NCBI RefSeq assembly: GCF_036203305.1
Contig: NZ_CP108131.1
Span: 5,890,001 to 5,954,000, forward strand
Direction of reading: 5' to 3'
Origin: Streptomyces sp. NBC_00190
Lineage (GTDB): Bacteria > Actinomycetota > Actinomycetes > Streptomycetales > Streptomycetaceae
DNA length: 64,000 nt
The notes under the pieces were generated by a model. The model had not been told where the DNA came from and did not search any database. It worked only from the letters and a program-made list of their open reading frames with translations. Shown here piece by piece: positions 24,775 through 32,646 of this stretch (position 1 is the stretch's first letter; the number at the start of each line of letters is the position of its first letter). Position numbers and translations under genes: made by a program.

Positions 24775-24861
24775 GGGGTCTCCGTAAGGGACGTCATCGG
24801 CTCGTACAGGTTACGACTGCCGGCCGGGCACCCGCACGGGAAAGGTTCCGAACCAAGGAAC

Positions 24862-24880
24862 TTAGGGTCACCTTACCTGT
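24862..24880. promoter_or_regulatory. Possible iron box (DmdR1/IdeR-type) between the MFS gene and hemH
   Basis: TTAGGGTCACCTTACCTGT matches the DtxR-family iron-box consensus (TTAGGTTAGGCTAACCTAA) at 12 of 19 positions, including both outer TTAGG and ACCT cores. It lies 87 bp upstream of the MFS start and 65 bp upstream of hemH, so it could act on either. Confidence 0.45.
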
Positions 24881-24945
24881 GACGCGGGCCAGGTCCCGGC
24901 CAGGGCGGTTCCCGCGCGCGGAGGCCGGGTGGCAGGATTCGATCC

Positions 24946-26106
24946 ATGTCAGACCAGCTCCGCCCGCCCGTCGGCGGGCCCGCCACCCCGTACGACGCCC
25001 TCCTGCTGCTCTCCTTCGGAGGTCCCGAGGGACCCGACGACGTCGTGCCGTTCCTGGAGAACGTCACGCGCGGGCGCGGCATCCCGCGCGAGCGGCTCAA
25101 GGAGGTCGGGCAGCACTACTTCGGTTTCGGCGGGGTCAGCCCGATCAACGCGCAGAACCGCGAACTGCTGGACGCGCTGCGCAAGGACTTCGCCGAGCAC
25201 GGGCTGGACCTGCCGGTCTACTGGGGCAACCGGAACTGGGCCCCGTACCTGACCGACGTGCTGCGCGAGATGGCCGCCGACGGGCGCCGCCGCATCGCGG
25301 TGCTCGCGACCAGCGCGTACGCCTCGTACTCGGGCTGCCGGCAGTACCGCGAGAACCTCGCCGACGCGCTGGCCGCGCTCGAGGAGGAAGGCGTGGCCCA
25401 GCTGCCGCAGGTGGACAAGCTGCGGCACTACTTCAACCACCCCGGCTTCGTGCAGCCGATGATCGACGGGGTGCTCGCCTCGCTGGCCGGGCTGGCGCCG
25501 GAGGTACGCGCCGGGGCGCACCTGGTCTTCACCACGCACTCCATCCCGACCGCGGCCGCCGACACCTCGGGACCGGCAGGGGAGCACACCGGGCACGGCG
25601 AGGGCGGCGCCTACGTCAAGCAGCACCTGGACGTCGCACGGGTCGTCGCGGACGCCGTGCGCGCCGAGACGGGCACGGAACTGCCCTGGGAGCTCGTCTA
25701 CCAGTCGCGCAGCGGCGCCCCGCACATCCCGTGGCTGGAGCCGGACATCTGCGACCACCTGGAGGCCCTCCACGCGGCGGGTGCGCCCGCGGCGGTGATG
25801 GTGCCGATCGGCTTCGTCTCGGACCACATGGAGGTCCTGTACGACCTCGACACGGAGGCGACGGCGAAGGCGGCGGAGCTGGGGCTGCCCGTCGCCCGGT
25901 CGGCCACGGTCGGGGCCGACCCGCGGTTCGCCGCGGCCGTACGCGAACTCGTGCTGGAACGGGCCGCGGCCGAACGGGGCGAGCCCGTCGAGCGGTGCGC
26001 GCTGGGACTGCTGGGCGCGAGCCATGACCTGTGCGCCGTGGGCTGCTGCCCGGCGCGGGCACCCCGGCCGGCGGCCGCGGGCGCCGACAGCCCGTACCCC
26101 CGCTGA
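24946..26106 (+). CDS. hemH: Ferrochelatase (coproporphyrin type, CpfC/HemH)
   Basis: This 386-residue enzyme inserts Fe2+ into a porphyrin. In actinobacteria the substrate is coproporphyrin III, giving coproheme, the penultimate step of haem synthesis. Signatures are [29 protein letters not shown], the THSIP active-site segment and [18 protein letters not shown]. Cys131 (in SGCRQYREN) and the C-terminal cluster CAVGCCPAR supply the ligands for the [2Fe-2S] cluster found in actinobacterial ferrochelatases. The ATG at 24946 precedes the conserved start. The last codons fall inside a tandem DNA repeat (26086-26149), so the extreme C-terminus (ADSPYPR) is probably a recent addition. The phosphatase gene follows and is probably co-transcribed. 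Confidence 0.95.
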   Translation: MSDQLRPPVGGPATPYDALLLLSFGGPEGPDDVVPFLENVTRGRGIPRERLKEVGQHYFGFGGVSPINAQNRELLDALRKDFAEHGLDLPVYWGNRNWAPYLTDVLREMAADGRRRIAVLATSAYASYSGCRQYRENLADALAALEEEGVAQLPQVDKLRHYFNHPGFVQPMIDGVLASLAGLAPEVRAGAHLVFTTHSIPTAAADTSGPAGEHTGHGEGGAYVKQHLDVARVVADAVRAETGTELPWELVYQSRSGAPHIPWLEPDICDHLEALHAAGAPAAVMVPIGFVSDHMEVLYDLDTEATAKAAELGLPVARSATVGADPRFAAAVRELVLERAAAERGEPVERCALGLLGASHDLCAVGCCPARAPRPAAAGADSPYPR

Positions 26107-26149
26107 GGCGACAGCCCGTACCCCCGCTGAGGCCGTACCCCCGCTGAGG
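26086..26149. repeat. 24-bp tandem repeat spanning the hemH stop codon
   Basis: A 24-bp unit containing CAGCCCGTACCCCCGCTGAG occurs at 26086-26109 and again exactly at 26110-26133, with a partial third copy at 26134-26149. Each copy carries an in-frame or potential TGA, so the expansion duplicated the hemH stop region and lengthened the spacer before the next gene without disrupting either. Confidence 0.95.
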
Positions 26150-26157
26150 AGTGGACC

Positions 26158-26961
26158 GTGATTTCCGAAGAGCTGAAGGCCGAACTGCTGGACGTGGGCC
26201 TGGAGGCCGCCCGGCAGGCCGGGGCGCTGCTGCGCGACGGCCGGCCGGCCGATCTGGCGGTGGCCGCGACGAAGAGCAGTCCGATCGACGTGGTGACCGA
26301 GATGGACATCGCGGCGGAGAAGCTGATCACCAGCATCCTCGCCGAGCGGCGGCCCGCGGACGGGCTGCTGGGCGAGGAGGGCGCGGACACCCCCGGGACG
26401 AGCGGGGTGCGCTGGGTCGTCGACCCGCTGGACGGGACCGTGAACTACCTCTACGGGCTCCCGAGCTGGGGCGTGTCCATCGCGGCCGAGTACCGGGGCG
26501 AGACCGTGGTGGGCGTCGTGGCGGCGCCGATGCGCGGGGAGACGTACCACGCGGTGCTCGGCGGCGGGGCGTGGCTCGGTACGGCGCGGCTCGCCTGCCG
26601 GGCGGCGGCGCCGCTGGACCAGGCGCTGCTCGGGACCGGCTTCGCGTACGTCCAGGCCAGGCGGGCCCACCAGGCCGGTGTCGTGGCGCGGATCATCCCG
26701 GTGGTACGGGACATCCGGCGGGGCGGGTCGGCGGCGCTGGACCTGTGTGACGTGGCCGCCGGACGGCTGGACGGGTACTACGAGCGTGGGCTGAACCCGT
26801 GGGACCTGGCGGCGGGTGAACTGATCGCCCGGGAGGCCGGGGCCGTGACCGGGGGCCGCACTGGCGAGCGGGCCTCGGGGGAGCTGGCCCTGGCGGCCAC
26901 CCCGGCGGTCTTCGCCTCCCTCCAGCCGCTGCTGGACGAGGTCGGGGCCTGGCACGACTGA
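26158..26961 (+). CDS. Inositol monophosphatase family protein (SuhB-like)
   Basis: This 267-residue protein shows all family motifs: IDVVTEMDIAAEKLI, the metal-binding GEEG, WVVDPLDGTVNYLYGLP (two Asp metal ligands) and NPWDLAAGELIAREAGA. It removes phosphate from inositol-1-phosphate or a related sugar phosphate with Mg2+. In actinobacteria, inositol made this way feeds phosphatidylinositol and mycothiol. The GTG start at 26158 has GAGGAG 6 bp upstream. Its position near DUF4193, DUF3093 and dut parallels suhB (Rv2701c) of M. tuberculosis. Substrate specificity cannot be told from sequence. Confidence 0.92.
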   Translation: MISEELKAELLDVGLEAARQAGALLRDGRPADLAVAATKSSPIDVVTEMDIAAEKLITSILAERRPADGLLGEEGADTPGTSGVRWVVDPLDGTVNYLYGLPSWGVSIAAEYRGETVVGVVAAPMRGETYHAVLGGGAWLGTARLACRAAAPLDQALLGTGFAYVQARRAHQAGVVARIIPVVRDIRRGGSAALDLCDVAAGRLDGYYERGLNPWDLAAGELIAREAGAVTGGRTGERASGELALAATPAVFASLQPLLDEVGAWHD

Positions 26962-26990
26962 CCCCGCGCCGTCGCCGTCGTGGAATGAGG

Positions 26991-27025
26991 GAACCCCGGC
27001 CGCCGGGAGACGGCGGCCGGGGTTC
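26991..27025. terminator. Strong bidirectional terminator after the phosphatase gene
   Basis: A perfect 14-bp stem (GAACCCCGGCCGCC / GGCGGCCGGGGTTC) with a 7-nt loop lies 30 bp past the phosphatase stop and 12 bp before the stop of the convergent small gene. Confidence 0.9.
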
Positions 27026-27036
27026 GAGGTCTGGGG

Positions 27037-27210
27037 TCAGGCGGCGCTGACGGACACGGGGACCCCGTGTTCGGCGGCGAGGCGCTGGAGGTCTTCCAGC
27101 TCCGCCTGTTCCACTTCCGCGAGGAAGTCGTCGCCCGACTCGCGGGCCATCCTGAGGTCCGACTGCGTGGCCCTGATGCGCTGCAGGAGACCCGCGGTGA
27201 ATGCGTCCAT
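27037..27210 (-). CDS. Small conserved-looking protein, function unknown
   Basis: This 57-residue product (MDAFTAGLLQRIRATQSDLR... ending GVPVSVSAA) is predicted to be almost fully helical, with heptad-like spacing of Leu/Ala and many Glu/Arg residues (ESGDDFLAEVEQAELEDLQR), so it may form a short coiled coil. It begins at the ATG at 27210 and is divergent from cutR. A terminator sits right behind it, which supports its being a real gene. I do not recognise a named family. Confidence 0.65.
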   Translation of the reverse strand: MDAFTAGLLQRIRATQSDLRMARESGDDFLAEVEQAELEDLQRLAAEHGVPVSVSAA

Positions 27211-27457
27211 GGTGGGTTCGCCCCCTCTTCGTGGGTCGGCGGCGGCACGTGGCAGTCCGCCGTCAGGGAGTGGATGGGGTGTGGTGACGTCCTCCCCGGC
27301 ACCCTGGGCCCAGAAACCTCTTGAGGCGAGGGAATCCTCACTTCCGTCCCGTCCGCCTCCCTGTGAGCGTCGCCTTACAGCCGGTTTACGGCCGAAACGG
27401 GCAGGATGGACGACGCAACACACGTGTGCCCTGATGGGCCCTGAGGAAGGAAACGAC

Positions 27458-28111
27458 GTGCGCGTACTCGTCGTCGAGGACGAGCAGCTGCTCGCCGATG
27501 CGGTGGCCACCGGGCTGCGCCGGGAGGCCATGGCAGTGGACGTCGTGTACGACGGCGCCGCCGCCCTGGAGCGCGTCGGAGTCAACGACTACGACGTGGT
27601 CGTGCTCGACCGGGACCTCCCGCTCGTGCACGGCGACGACGTCTGCCGGAAGATCGTCGAGCTCGGCATGCCCACCCGCGTGCTGATGCTGACCGCCTCC
27701 GGCGACGTCAGCGACCGCGTGGAAGGGCTGGAACTCGGGGCGGACGACTACCTGCCCAAGCCCTTCGCCTTCACCGAGCTGACGGCCCGGGTGCGGGCGC
27801 TCGGGCGGCGCACCACCGTCGCGCTGCCGCCCGTGCTGGAGCGGGCCGGCATCAAGCTGGACCCGAACCGGCGTGAGGTGTTCCGCGAGGGCAAGGAGGT
27901 GCAGCTGGCGCCGAAGGAGTTCGCGGTGCTGGAGGTGCTCATGCGCAGCGAGGGGACCGTGGTTTCCGCCGAGCAGCTGCTGGAGAAGGCATGGGACGAG
28001 AACACCGACCCCTTCACCAACGTGGTGCGGGTGACGGTCATGACCTTGCGGCGCAAGCTGGGGGAGCCGCCGGTCATCGTGACCGTGCCTGGCTCCGGGT
28101 ACCGGATCTGA
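27458..28111 (+). CDS. cutR: Response regulator CutR (OmpR family)
   Basis: This 217-residue regulator has a receiver domain with acidic pair ED at 7-8, phospho-acceptor Asp51 (VVLDRDLPLVHGDD) and the LPKPF lysine, and a C-terminal OmpR/PhoB winged helix (VQLAPKEFAVLEVLMRSEGT; VVRVTVMTLRRKLGEPPVI). Length and sequence fit CutR of S. coelicolor/S. lividans, where CutRS influences secreted proteins and antibiotic production. The GTG start at 27458 follows AGGAAGG with 8-bp spacing; upstream codons in the same frame belong to the promoter region. cutS starts 5 bp after its stop. Confidence 0.93.
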   Translation: MRVLVVEDEQLLADAVATGLRREAMAVDVVYDGAAALERVGVNDYDVVVLDRDLPLVHGDDVCRKIVELGMPTRVLMLTASGDVSDRVEGLELGADDYLPKPFAFTELTARVRALGRRTTVALPPVLERAGIKLDPNRREVFREGKEVQLAPKEFAVLEVLMRSEGTVVSAEQLLEKAWDENTDPFTNVVRVTVMTLRRKLGEPPVIVTVPGSGYRI

Positions 28112-28116
28112 CGCGG

Positions 28117-29361
28117 GTGGCAACGAGTCCGGCGCCACCTTCGGCGCCTCCGAAACCGACCTGGGACCCCGGCCAGCCCGAGGGTCCCTTCCCTTGGCTG
28201 CGGCCGACGATCCGGATACGCCTCACGCTGCTCTACGGCGGGATGTTCCTGATCGCCGGCATCCTGCTGCTGTCGATCATCTACCTGCTGGCGGCGCAGG
28301 CCCTGCGTGAGGGCAACGCGCTCATGTACGAGATCGTCGGCGGCCAGAACGTCAAGGTCACCAGCCCCACCTGCCCCGTGGTGAGCATCAACCAGTCGTA
28401 CGACCAGTTCAACTCGGCCATGAAGGCGTGCGCGCTGGAGCAGCGCCGCCACGCGCTGGACGACCTGCTGAGCCGCTCGCTGATGGCCCTGCTCGGCCTG
28501 AGCATCATCGCCTTCGCCTTCGGCTACGCGATGGCCGGCCGGGTGCTCTCGCCGCTGGGCAAGATCACCCGGACCGCCCGCCGCGTGGTCGGCTCCGACC
28601 TGACCCGGCGGATCGAGCTGGACGGGCCGGACGACGAGCTCAAGGAGCTCGCCGACACGTTCGACGAGATGCTGGACCGGCTGGAGCGGGCCTTCACGGC
28701 CCAGCAGAGGTTCGTCGCGAACGCCTCGCACGAGCTGCGGACCCCGCTCGCGATCAACCGGACCCTGCTGGAGGTCCATCTCTCCGATCCGGGGGCTCCC
28801 GTCGAGCTCCAGCAGCTCGGGAAGACCCTGCTCGCCACCAACGAGCGCAGCGAGCAGCTGGTCGAGGGCTTGCTGCTGCTGGCCCGCAGCGAGAACCAGA
28901 TCGTCGAGCGCAAGCCCGTGGACCTGGCGGAGGTGGCCTCGCGCGCCCTCGACCAGGTGCGCGGGGAGGCCGACGCGAAGGGCGTGGAGATCCGCGGCGA
29001 GCGCGCCCTGGCCGTCGTCCAGGGCAATGGCGTGCTGCTGGAGCGGATCGCGCTGAACCTGGTGCAGAACGCCGTCCGGTACAACGTGCCGGAGGGCGGC
29101 TGGGTGGAGGTCACCACCGAGGCCCAGCACGGCGAGGCGGTCCTCGTGGTGTCGAACACGGGTCCCGTGGTTCCCGCGTACGAGGTGGACAATCTGTTCG
29201 AGCCGTTCAGGCGGCTGCGTACGGAGCGAACGGGCAGCGACAAGGGTGTCGGGCTCGGCCTCTCCATCGCGCGCTCAGTGGCCCGCGCACACGGCGGAAG
29301 GATCCAGGCGACCCCCAGGGAAGGCGGTGGCCTCGTGATGCGTGTCACTCTTCCCATGTGA
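28117..29361 (+). CDS. cutS: Sensor histidine kinase CutS
   Basis: This 414-residue kinase has a Pro-rich N-terminus, a membrane helix (~34-58; LTLLYGGMFLIAGILLLSII), an extracytoplasmic loop with two Cys (SPTCPVVSIN, MKACALEQRR) and a second helix (LMALLGLSIIAFAFGYAMA). HAMP, HisKA with His205 (NASHELRTPLA) and HATPase boxes (LVQNAVRYN; GVGLGLSIARSVARAHGG) follow. The two extracytoplasmic Cys could form a redox-sensitive disulfide. Its partner is CutR. The GTG at 28117 is chosen because it lies 5 bp after cutR. A hairpin follows at 29478. Confidence 0.93.
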   Translation: MATSPAPPSAPPKPTWDPGQPEGPFPWLRPTIRIRLTLLYGGMFLIAGILLLSIIYLLAAQALREGNALMYEIVGGQNVKVTSPTCPVVSINQSYDQFNSAMKACALEQRRHALDDLLSRSLMALLGLSIIAFAFGYAMAGRVLSPLGKITRTARRVVGSDLTRRIELDGPDDELKELADTFDEMLDRLERAFTAQQRFVANASHELRTPLAINRTLLEVHLSDPGAPVELQQLGKTLLATNERSEQLVEGLLLLARSENQIVERKPVDLAEVASRALDQVRGEADAKGVEIRGERALAVVQGNGVLLERIALNLVQNAVRYNVPEGGWVEVTTEAQHGEAVLVVSNTGPVVPAYEVDNLFEPFRRLRTERTGSDKGVGLGLSIARSVARAHGGRIQATPREGGGLVMRVTLPM

Positions 29362-29422
29362 GTTCTTCCTCCCTGTGTTCGCTTTTGGCTGAATGCCTGC
29401 CATGTGAAAGAAATCGAGTCTG

Positions 29423-29436
29423 TGTGATCGATCACA
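29423..29436. promoter_or_regulatory. Perfect 14-bp palindrome TGTGATCGATCACA
   Basis: The sequence is a perfect inverted repeat in an otherwise AT-richer spot 62 bp past cutS. It resembles CRP/FNR-family half-sites (TGTGA/TCACA) but with a 4-bp and not 6-bp centre. It is a candidate operator for the DUF4193 gene or for a 3' regulatory function. Confidence 0.45.
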
Positions 29437-29477
29437 TGGCCCGGTGTCGGCCCATGTGCGTTCTGTGACCCCTTGGC

Positions 29478-29511
29478 GGCCGGAACGCCCGGGAAGTCCG
29501 GGTTTCCGGCC
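29478..29511 (+). terminator. Terminator hairpin after cutS
   Basis: GGCCGGAA (29478) pairs with TTCCGGCC (29504) around an inner stem CCCGG/CCGGG with a small internal loop. Confidence 0.6.
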
Positions 29512-29744
29512 CCCCGGATGGCGGGAAATACACGGGGTGGCGTTTGTGCAAGACGGCCCCCGGACCGTGTACGGTCCCGGTCGTCATCCCAGCCAATCGC
29601 TCTCAAGGCGCGCGGCTGGGTGTCGATTGAGTAACAGACCTTGATGTGAGGCAAAATCTCCGCCTCAGGTCGGGCACAAGTCCGGCCTCTCGCGCGTTAC
29701 GTGCGCTGAGACACCGCTAACACCCAGAGGGGGAGAGCGAACAA

Positions 29745-30041
29745 ATGGCAACGGACTACGACACCCCACGCAAGACAGACGACGACGTCGACAACGACAG
29801 CATCGAAGAGCTGAAGGCTCGGCGTAACGAGAAGTCGTCCTCGTCCGTCGACATGGACGAGTTCGACTCGGCCGAGAGCCTGGAGCTTCCCGGTGCGGAC
29901 CTCTCCAATGAGGAGCTGGCCGTCCGGGTCCTGCCCAAGCAGGCCGACGAGTTCACCTGCATGAGCTGCTTCCTGGTGCACCACCGCAGCCAGCTGGCAC
30001 GCGAGAAGAACGGTCAGCCGATCTGTCGCGACTGCGACTGA
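29745..30041 (+). CDS. DUF4193 family zinc-ribbon protein
   Basis: This 98-residue protein has an acidic, flexible first half (TDDDVDNDSIEELKARRNEK) and a C-terminal zinc ribbon formed by CMSC and CRDC around FLVHHRSQLAREKNGQPI. DUF4193 proteins are highly conserved and abundant in actinobacteria (for example Rv2699c) and are often annotated as dUTPase-region proteins; the zinc ribbon resembles that of RNA polymerase-binding proteins, but the function is not established. A strong ribosome site (AGAGGGGGAGAG) precedes the ATG. It is followed 12 bp later by the next gene, probably in one operon. Confidence 0.92.
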   Translation: MATDYDTPRKTDDDVDNDSIEELKARRNEKSSSSVDMDEFDSAESLELPGADLSNEELAVRVLPKQADEFTCMSCFLVHHRSQLAREKNGQPICRDCD

Positions 30042-30053
30042 GAGGCGTCGGCC

Positions 30054-30998
30054 GTGGCTGGCTCGACACCATTTCGGAAGCGCCGCTTCCGGAAATCTGG
30101 TGATCCGGCGGAGACGCAGGTGGGAACCACGGACCCGGAGGCGGGTCCTGGAGCCCCCGGCGGCTCCGCCACAGGGACCGCCGTCGTGCCCTCCGACACC
30201 GCCCCGGCGGTGCCGTCGGCCACTCAGGCCGACGAGGAGGCCGAGCAGCGGTCCCGGGCTCGTCGGCTGGAAGCCTTCAAGACCGGTGTGCGCCACGGTG
30301 TACGCAAGGGCGGCGAAGGTGTCAGGGCCGCCGCCCTGCACATCGCCGACATGATCATCGAGAACGCACCGCGCGTTCCGGTTCGGGACCTCGCGACCCT
30401 GCGCGCGCAGTTCCCGGGCCTCGACCCCGATCAGCTCGCGGACAAGCTGATCTTCGGTGCCGCCAACGCCACCTCCACCGTCGGCGCAGGCATCGGGGCG
30501 GCGGCCATGCTGCCCGTACCGCCCGCCATGCCGGCCGAGCTGGCCGCGGAGATCACCGCCGTGGCGGCGATCGAACTGAAGCTCGTCGCCGAGCTCCACG
30601 AGGTCTACGGCCAGCGCCCGCCCGGCACCCTCCGGGAGCGCAGCTTCGCCTACCTGACCGCGTGGACCGAGGAGCGCGGCATCGACCTGACCAAGCCGAC
30701 GACGCTGAACGTGGCGCTCGGCGGTCAGATGAAGCGCGAACTGCGCCAGCAGATCATGAAGCGGATGTTCCGCAGCCTCCCCAACCTCATGCCCTTCATG
30801 GTGGGCGCGGCCGTCGGCGCGGTGATGAACCGCCGCGACACCCGGAAAGTCGCCGAGAAGGTCCGTAGCGACCTGCGGGCCCGTGCCGTGGCATGGAATG
30901 CCCTTCCGTACCTCCCGCCCCTGGAGCAGCCCGTCCAGCCCCTTCCCGAGGCCACCAGGGCCGCACTCGAGGGCCTGGACCCCCGCGGTGAGGGCTGA
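30054..30998 (+). CDS. Conserved hypothetical protein with hydrophobic glycine-rich core
   Basis: The 314-residue product starts at GTG 30054. It has a basic start (TPFRKRRFRKSG), an Ala/Pro/Thr-rich linker to ~70, then a mostly helical region with a Gly/Ala-rich hydrophobic hairpin (STVGAGIGAAAMLPVPPAM), AELAAEITAVAAIELKLVAE and a second hydrophobic segment (LPNLMPFMVGAAVGAVMNRR). The pattern weakly recalls EcsC-type peripheral membrane proteins; I would not assign that. It sits between DUF4193 and DUF3093 in a conserved neighbourhood. Its stop is 3 bp from the stop of the convergent DUF3093 gene. Confidence 0.75.
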   Translation: MAGSTPFRKRRFRKSGDPAETQVGTTDPEAGPGAPGGSATGTAVVPSDTAPAVPSATQADEEAEQRSRARRLEAFKTGVRHGVRKGGEGVRAAALHIADMIIENAPRVPVRDLATLRAQFPGLDPDQLADKLIFGAANATSTVGAGIGAAAMLPVPPAMPAELAAEITAVAAIELKLVAELHEVYGQRPPGTLRERSFAYLTAWTEERGIDLTKPTTLNVALGGQMKRELRQQIMKRMFRSLPNLMPFMVGAAVGAVMNRRDTRKVAEKVRSDLRARAVAWNALPYLPPLEQPVQPLPEATRAALEGLDPRGEG

Positions 30999-31001
30999 GG
31001 G

Positions 31002-31466
31002 TCAGACCGTCTGCCCGCGCGCGGCCCGGAGGGCGGCGACCAGGGCCTGCGGCTCGCGGGTGGAGACGTAGACGTACGGGGTCGGGTCGGCCGGGTCGGT
31101 GACCTCGACGCGGACCGCGGTCGGCACGTAGCTGCGCATCAGCATGAAGGCGCGGGTGTCGGCCTTGTACGTGCGCCAGGCGCGCGACTCCTCGGCGTCC
31201 AGGACCTCCGGTTCCCCCAGGGCCGTCACCGGGATCCGCGCGTCCCCGACCGCCAGCGCGCCGTTCACCACGCGCACGCGCGCGGAGCCGTACGAACTCA
31301 CCAGCAGCCCGGCCAGCGCGGTGCCCCCGACCAGTCCGGCCAGCAGAGGCAGCGTGCCCAGCGGCAGCAGCATCAGCGCGCACGCGAGCCCGGCCAGTAC
31401 GGCGATGGCCCACCAGGAGCGGGGGGCGGTCAGGCGTTCGTCGTGGTGCGCGGGGGAGAGCTGCAT
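31002..31466 (-). CDS. DUF3093 membrane protein
   Basis: This 154-residue protein has two close membrane helices (WWAIAVLAGLACALMLLPLG and LPLLAGLVGGTALAGLLVSS, ~18-58) and then a small cytoplasmic beta domain with RVVNGALAVGDARIPV and MLMRSYVPTAVRVEVTDPAD. This is the DUF3093 layout, found next to dut throughout actinobacteria. The function is unknown. It is divergent from the thioesterase gene, with 58 bp between starts. The ATG at 31466 is chosen because similarity begins at MQLS, not at the upstream in-frame codons. Confidence 0.88.
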   Translation of the reverse strand: MQLSPAHHDERLTAPRSWWAIAVLAGLACALMLLPLGTLPLLAGLVGGTALAGLLVSSYGSARVRVVNGALAVGDARIPVTALGEPEVLDAEESRAWRTYKADTRAFMLMRSYVPTAVRVEVTDPADPTPYVYVSTREPQALVAALRAARGQTV

Positions 31467-31524
31467 GTGGTCAAGCCTGCCACGGGGCGACCGGTGGGTA
31501 GCCGCGCGGGTAAGGTCTGCGGCT

Positions 31525-32109
31525 GTGAGTGGACGAAACACAGCGTTGACGCCTCCGGCCGACGCGACCGCGCCGGTCAGGCACCCCGATGCCCCGGCGC
31601 CCGGAGAGCTCCTCGGTGCGCACTACGAGCACTGCTTCGGCTGTGGCGAGGGCCAGCCGCACGGACTCCACCTGGAGGCCCGTGCCGGTGAGGGCGTGCG
31701 CGTCACCGCCGAGTTCACCGTCAAGCCGGCGCACCAGGGAGCCCCCGGCCTCGCGCACGGCGGCGTGCTGGCCACCGCGCTCGACGAGACGCTCGGCTCG
31801 CTGAACTGGCTGCTGCGCGTCATCGCCGTGACCGGGCGGCTGGAGACCGACTTCGTGCAGCCCGTGCCGGTGGACACCGTGCTCTACCTGGAGGCCGAGG
31901 TCACCGCCGTGGCCGGGCGGAAGATCTACTGCACCGCGGTCGGCCGGACCGGCGGCCCGCTGGGCCCGGTCGCCGTGCGCGCCGACGCCCTCTTCATAGA
32001 GGTGAAGGTCGACCACTTCATCGACAACGGACGGCCCGAGGAGATCCGGGCGGCGATGGCCGACCCGGACCAGGTCAGGCGCGCACGCGCTTTCGAGGTG
32101 AACCCCTGA
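31525..32109 (+). CDS. PaaI-type hotdog-fold thioesterase
   Basis: This 194-residue protein has the hotdog core: CFGCGEGQPHGLHLEARAGE, the long helix segment GLAHGGVLATALDETLGSLN with the catalytic HGG-hA-hDE pattern, and FVQPVPVDTVLYLEAEVTA. Such enzymes hydrolyse acyl-CoA thioesters; the acyl group is not predictable. The GTG at 31525 has GGTCTGCGG upstream, a modest ribosome site. Its stop overlaps the start of dut by one base (TGATG), so dut translation is probably coupled. The role may be housekeeping acyl-CoA control. Confidence 0.88.
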   Translation: MSGRNTALTPPADATAPVRHPDAPAPGELLGAHYEHCFGCGEGQPHGLHLEARAGEGVRVTAEFTVKPAHQGAPGLAHGGVLATALDETLGSLNWLLRVIAVTGRLETDFVQPVPVDTVLYLEAEVTAVAGRKIYCTAVGRTGGPLGPVAVRADALFIEVKVDHFIDNGRPEEIRAAMADPDQVRRARAFEVNP

Positions 32110-32645
32110 TGTCCCTGAACGAGAACGCCCCGGTCGACGTGCTGATCCGCCGCGTCGACCCCGAGGTGCCCCTCCCCGCCTACGGTCACCCCGGCGACGC
32201 CGGCTGCGATCTCGTGACCACCCAGGCCGCCGAGCTGGCACCCGGCGAGCGGGCCGTGCTGCCCACCGGGGTGTCCATCGCCCTGCCCGACGGGTACGCG
32301 GCCTTCGTGCACCCGCGGTCCGGGCTGGCCGCCCGCTGCGGGCTCGCGCTCGTGAATGCCCCGGGGACGGTGGATGCCGGGTACCGTGGGGAGATCAAGG
32401 TGATCGTGGTCAATCTCGACCCTCGCGAGAGCGTCAGGTTCGAGCGTTTCGACCGCATTGCCCAGCTGGTTGTCCAGCGGGTCGAGAAGGTGCGCTTCCA
32501 CGAGGTGGCGGAACTTCCCGGCTCGGCCCGGGCCGAGGGGGGTTTCGGCTCCACCGGCGGTCATGCGGCCGTGGCCGGATCCGGCGCTGGTCAGCAGGGT
32601 GGGAATGGCTACGCTTCGGTCGTAACCGACCGGGAAGGACAGTGA
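32109..32645 (+). CDS. dut: dUTP diphosphatase (dUTPase)
   Basis: This 178-residue trimeric dUTPase contains the five motifs: HPGDAGCDL, VHPRSGLAAR, GTVDAGYRGEI, FERFDRIAQLVV and the C-terminal P-loop-like RAEGGFGSTGG that closes over the nucleotide. It hydrolyses dUTP to dUMP and pyrophosphate, keeping uracil out of DNA and feeding dTMP synthesis. A ~30-residue C-terminal extension after motif 5 (HAAVAGSGAGQQGGNG...) is longer than in many homologues. ATG overlaps the thioesterase stop. DUF3710 follows 1 bp after its stop. Confidence 0.96.
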   Translation: MSLNENAPVDVLIRRVDPEVPLPAYGHPGDAGCDLVTTQAAELAPGERAVLPTGVSIALPDGYAAFVHPRSGLAARCGLALVNAPGTVDAGYRGEIKVIVVNLDPRESVRFERFDRIAQLVVQRVEKVRFHEVAELPGSARAEGGFGSTGGHAAVAGSGAGQQGGNGYASVVTDREGQ

Positions 32646-32646
32646 C

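Larger units (their letters stand above)
29362..29744. promoter_or_regulatory. 383-bp intergenic region between cutS and the DUF4193 gene
   Basis: In order this gap holds a perfect palindrome (29423-29436), a terminator-like hairpin (29478-29511), and a long leader before the DUF4193 gene. The leader contains the hairpin TGAGGC-N9-GCCTCA near 29650-29675 and the GGGGGAGAG ribosome site at 29730. TTGTGC near 29544 with TAC-rich sequence near 29570 may be the promoter. I do not recognise a named riboswitch. Confidence 0.4.
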
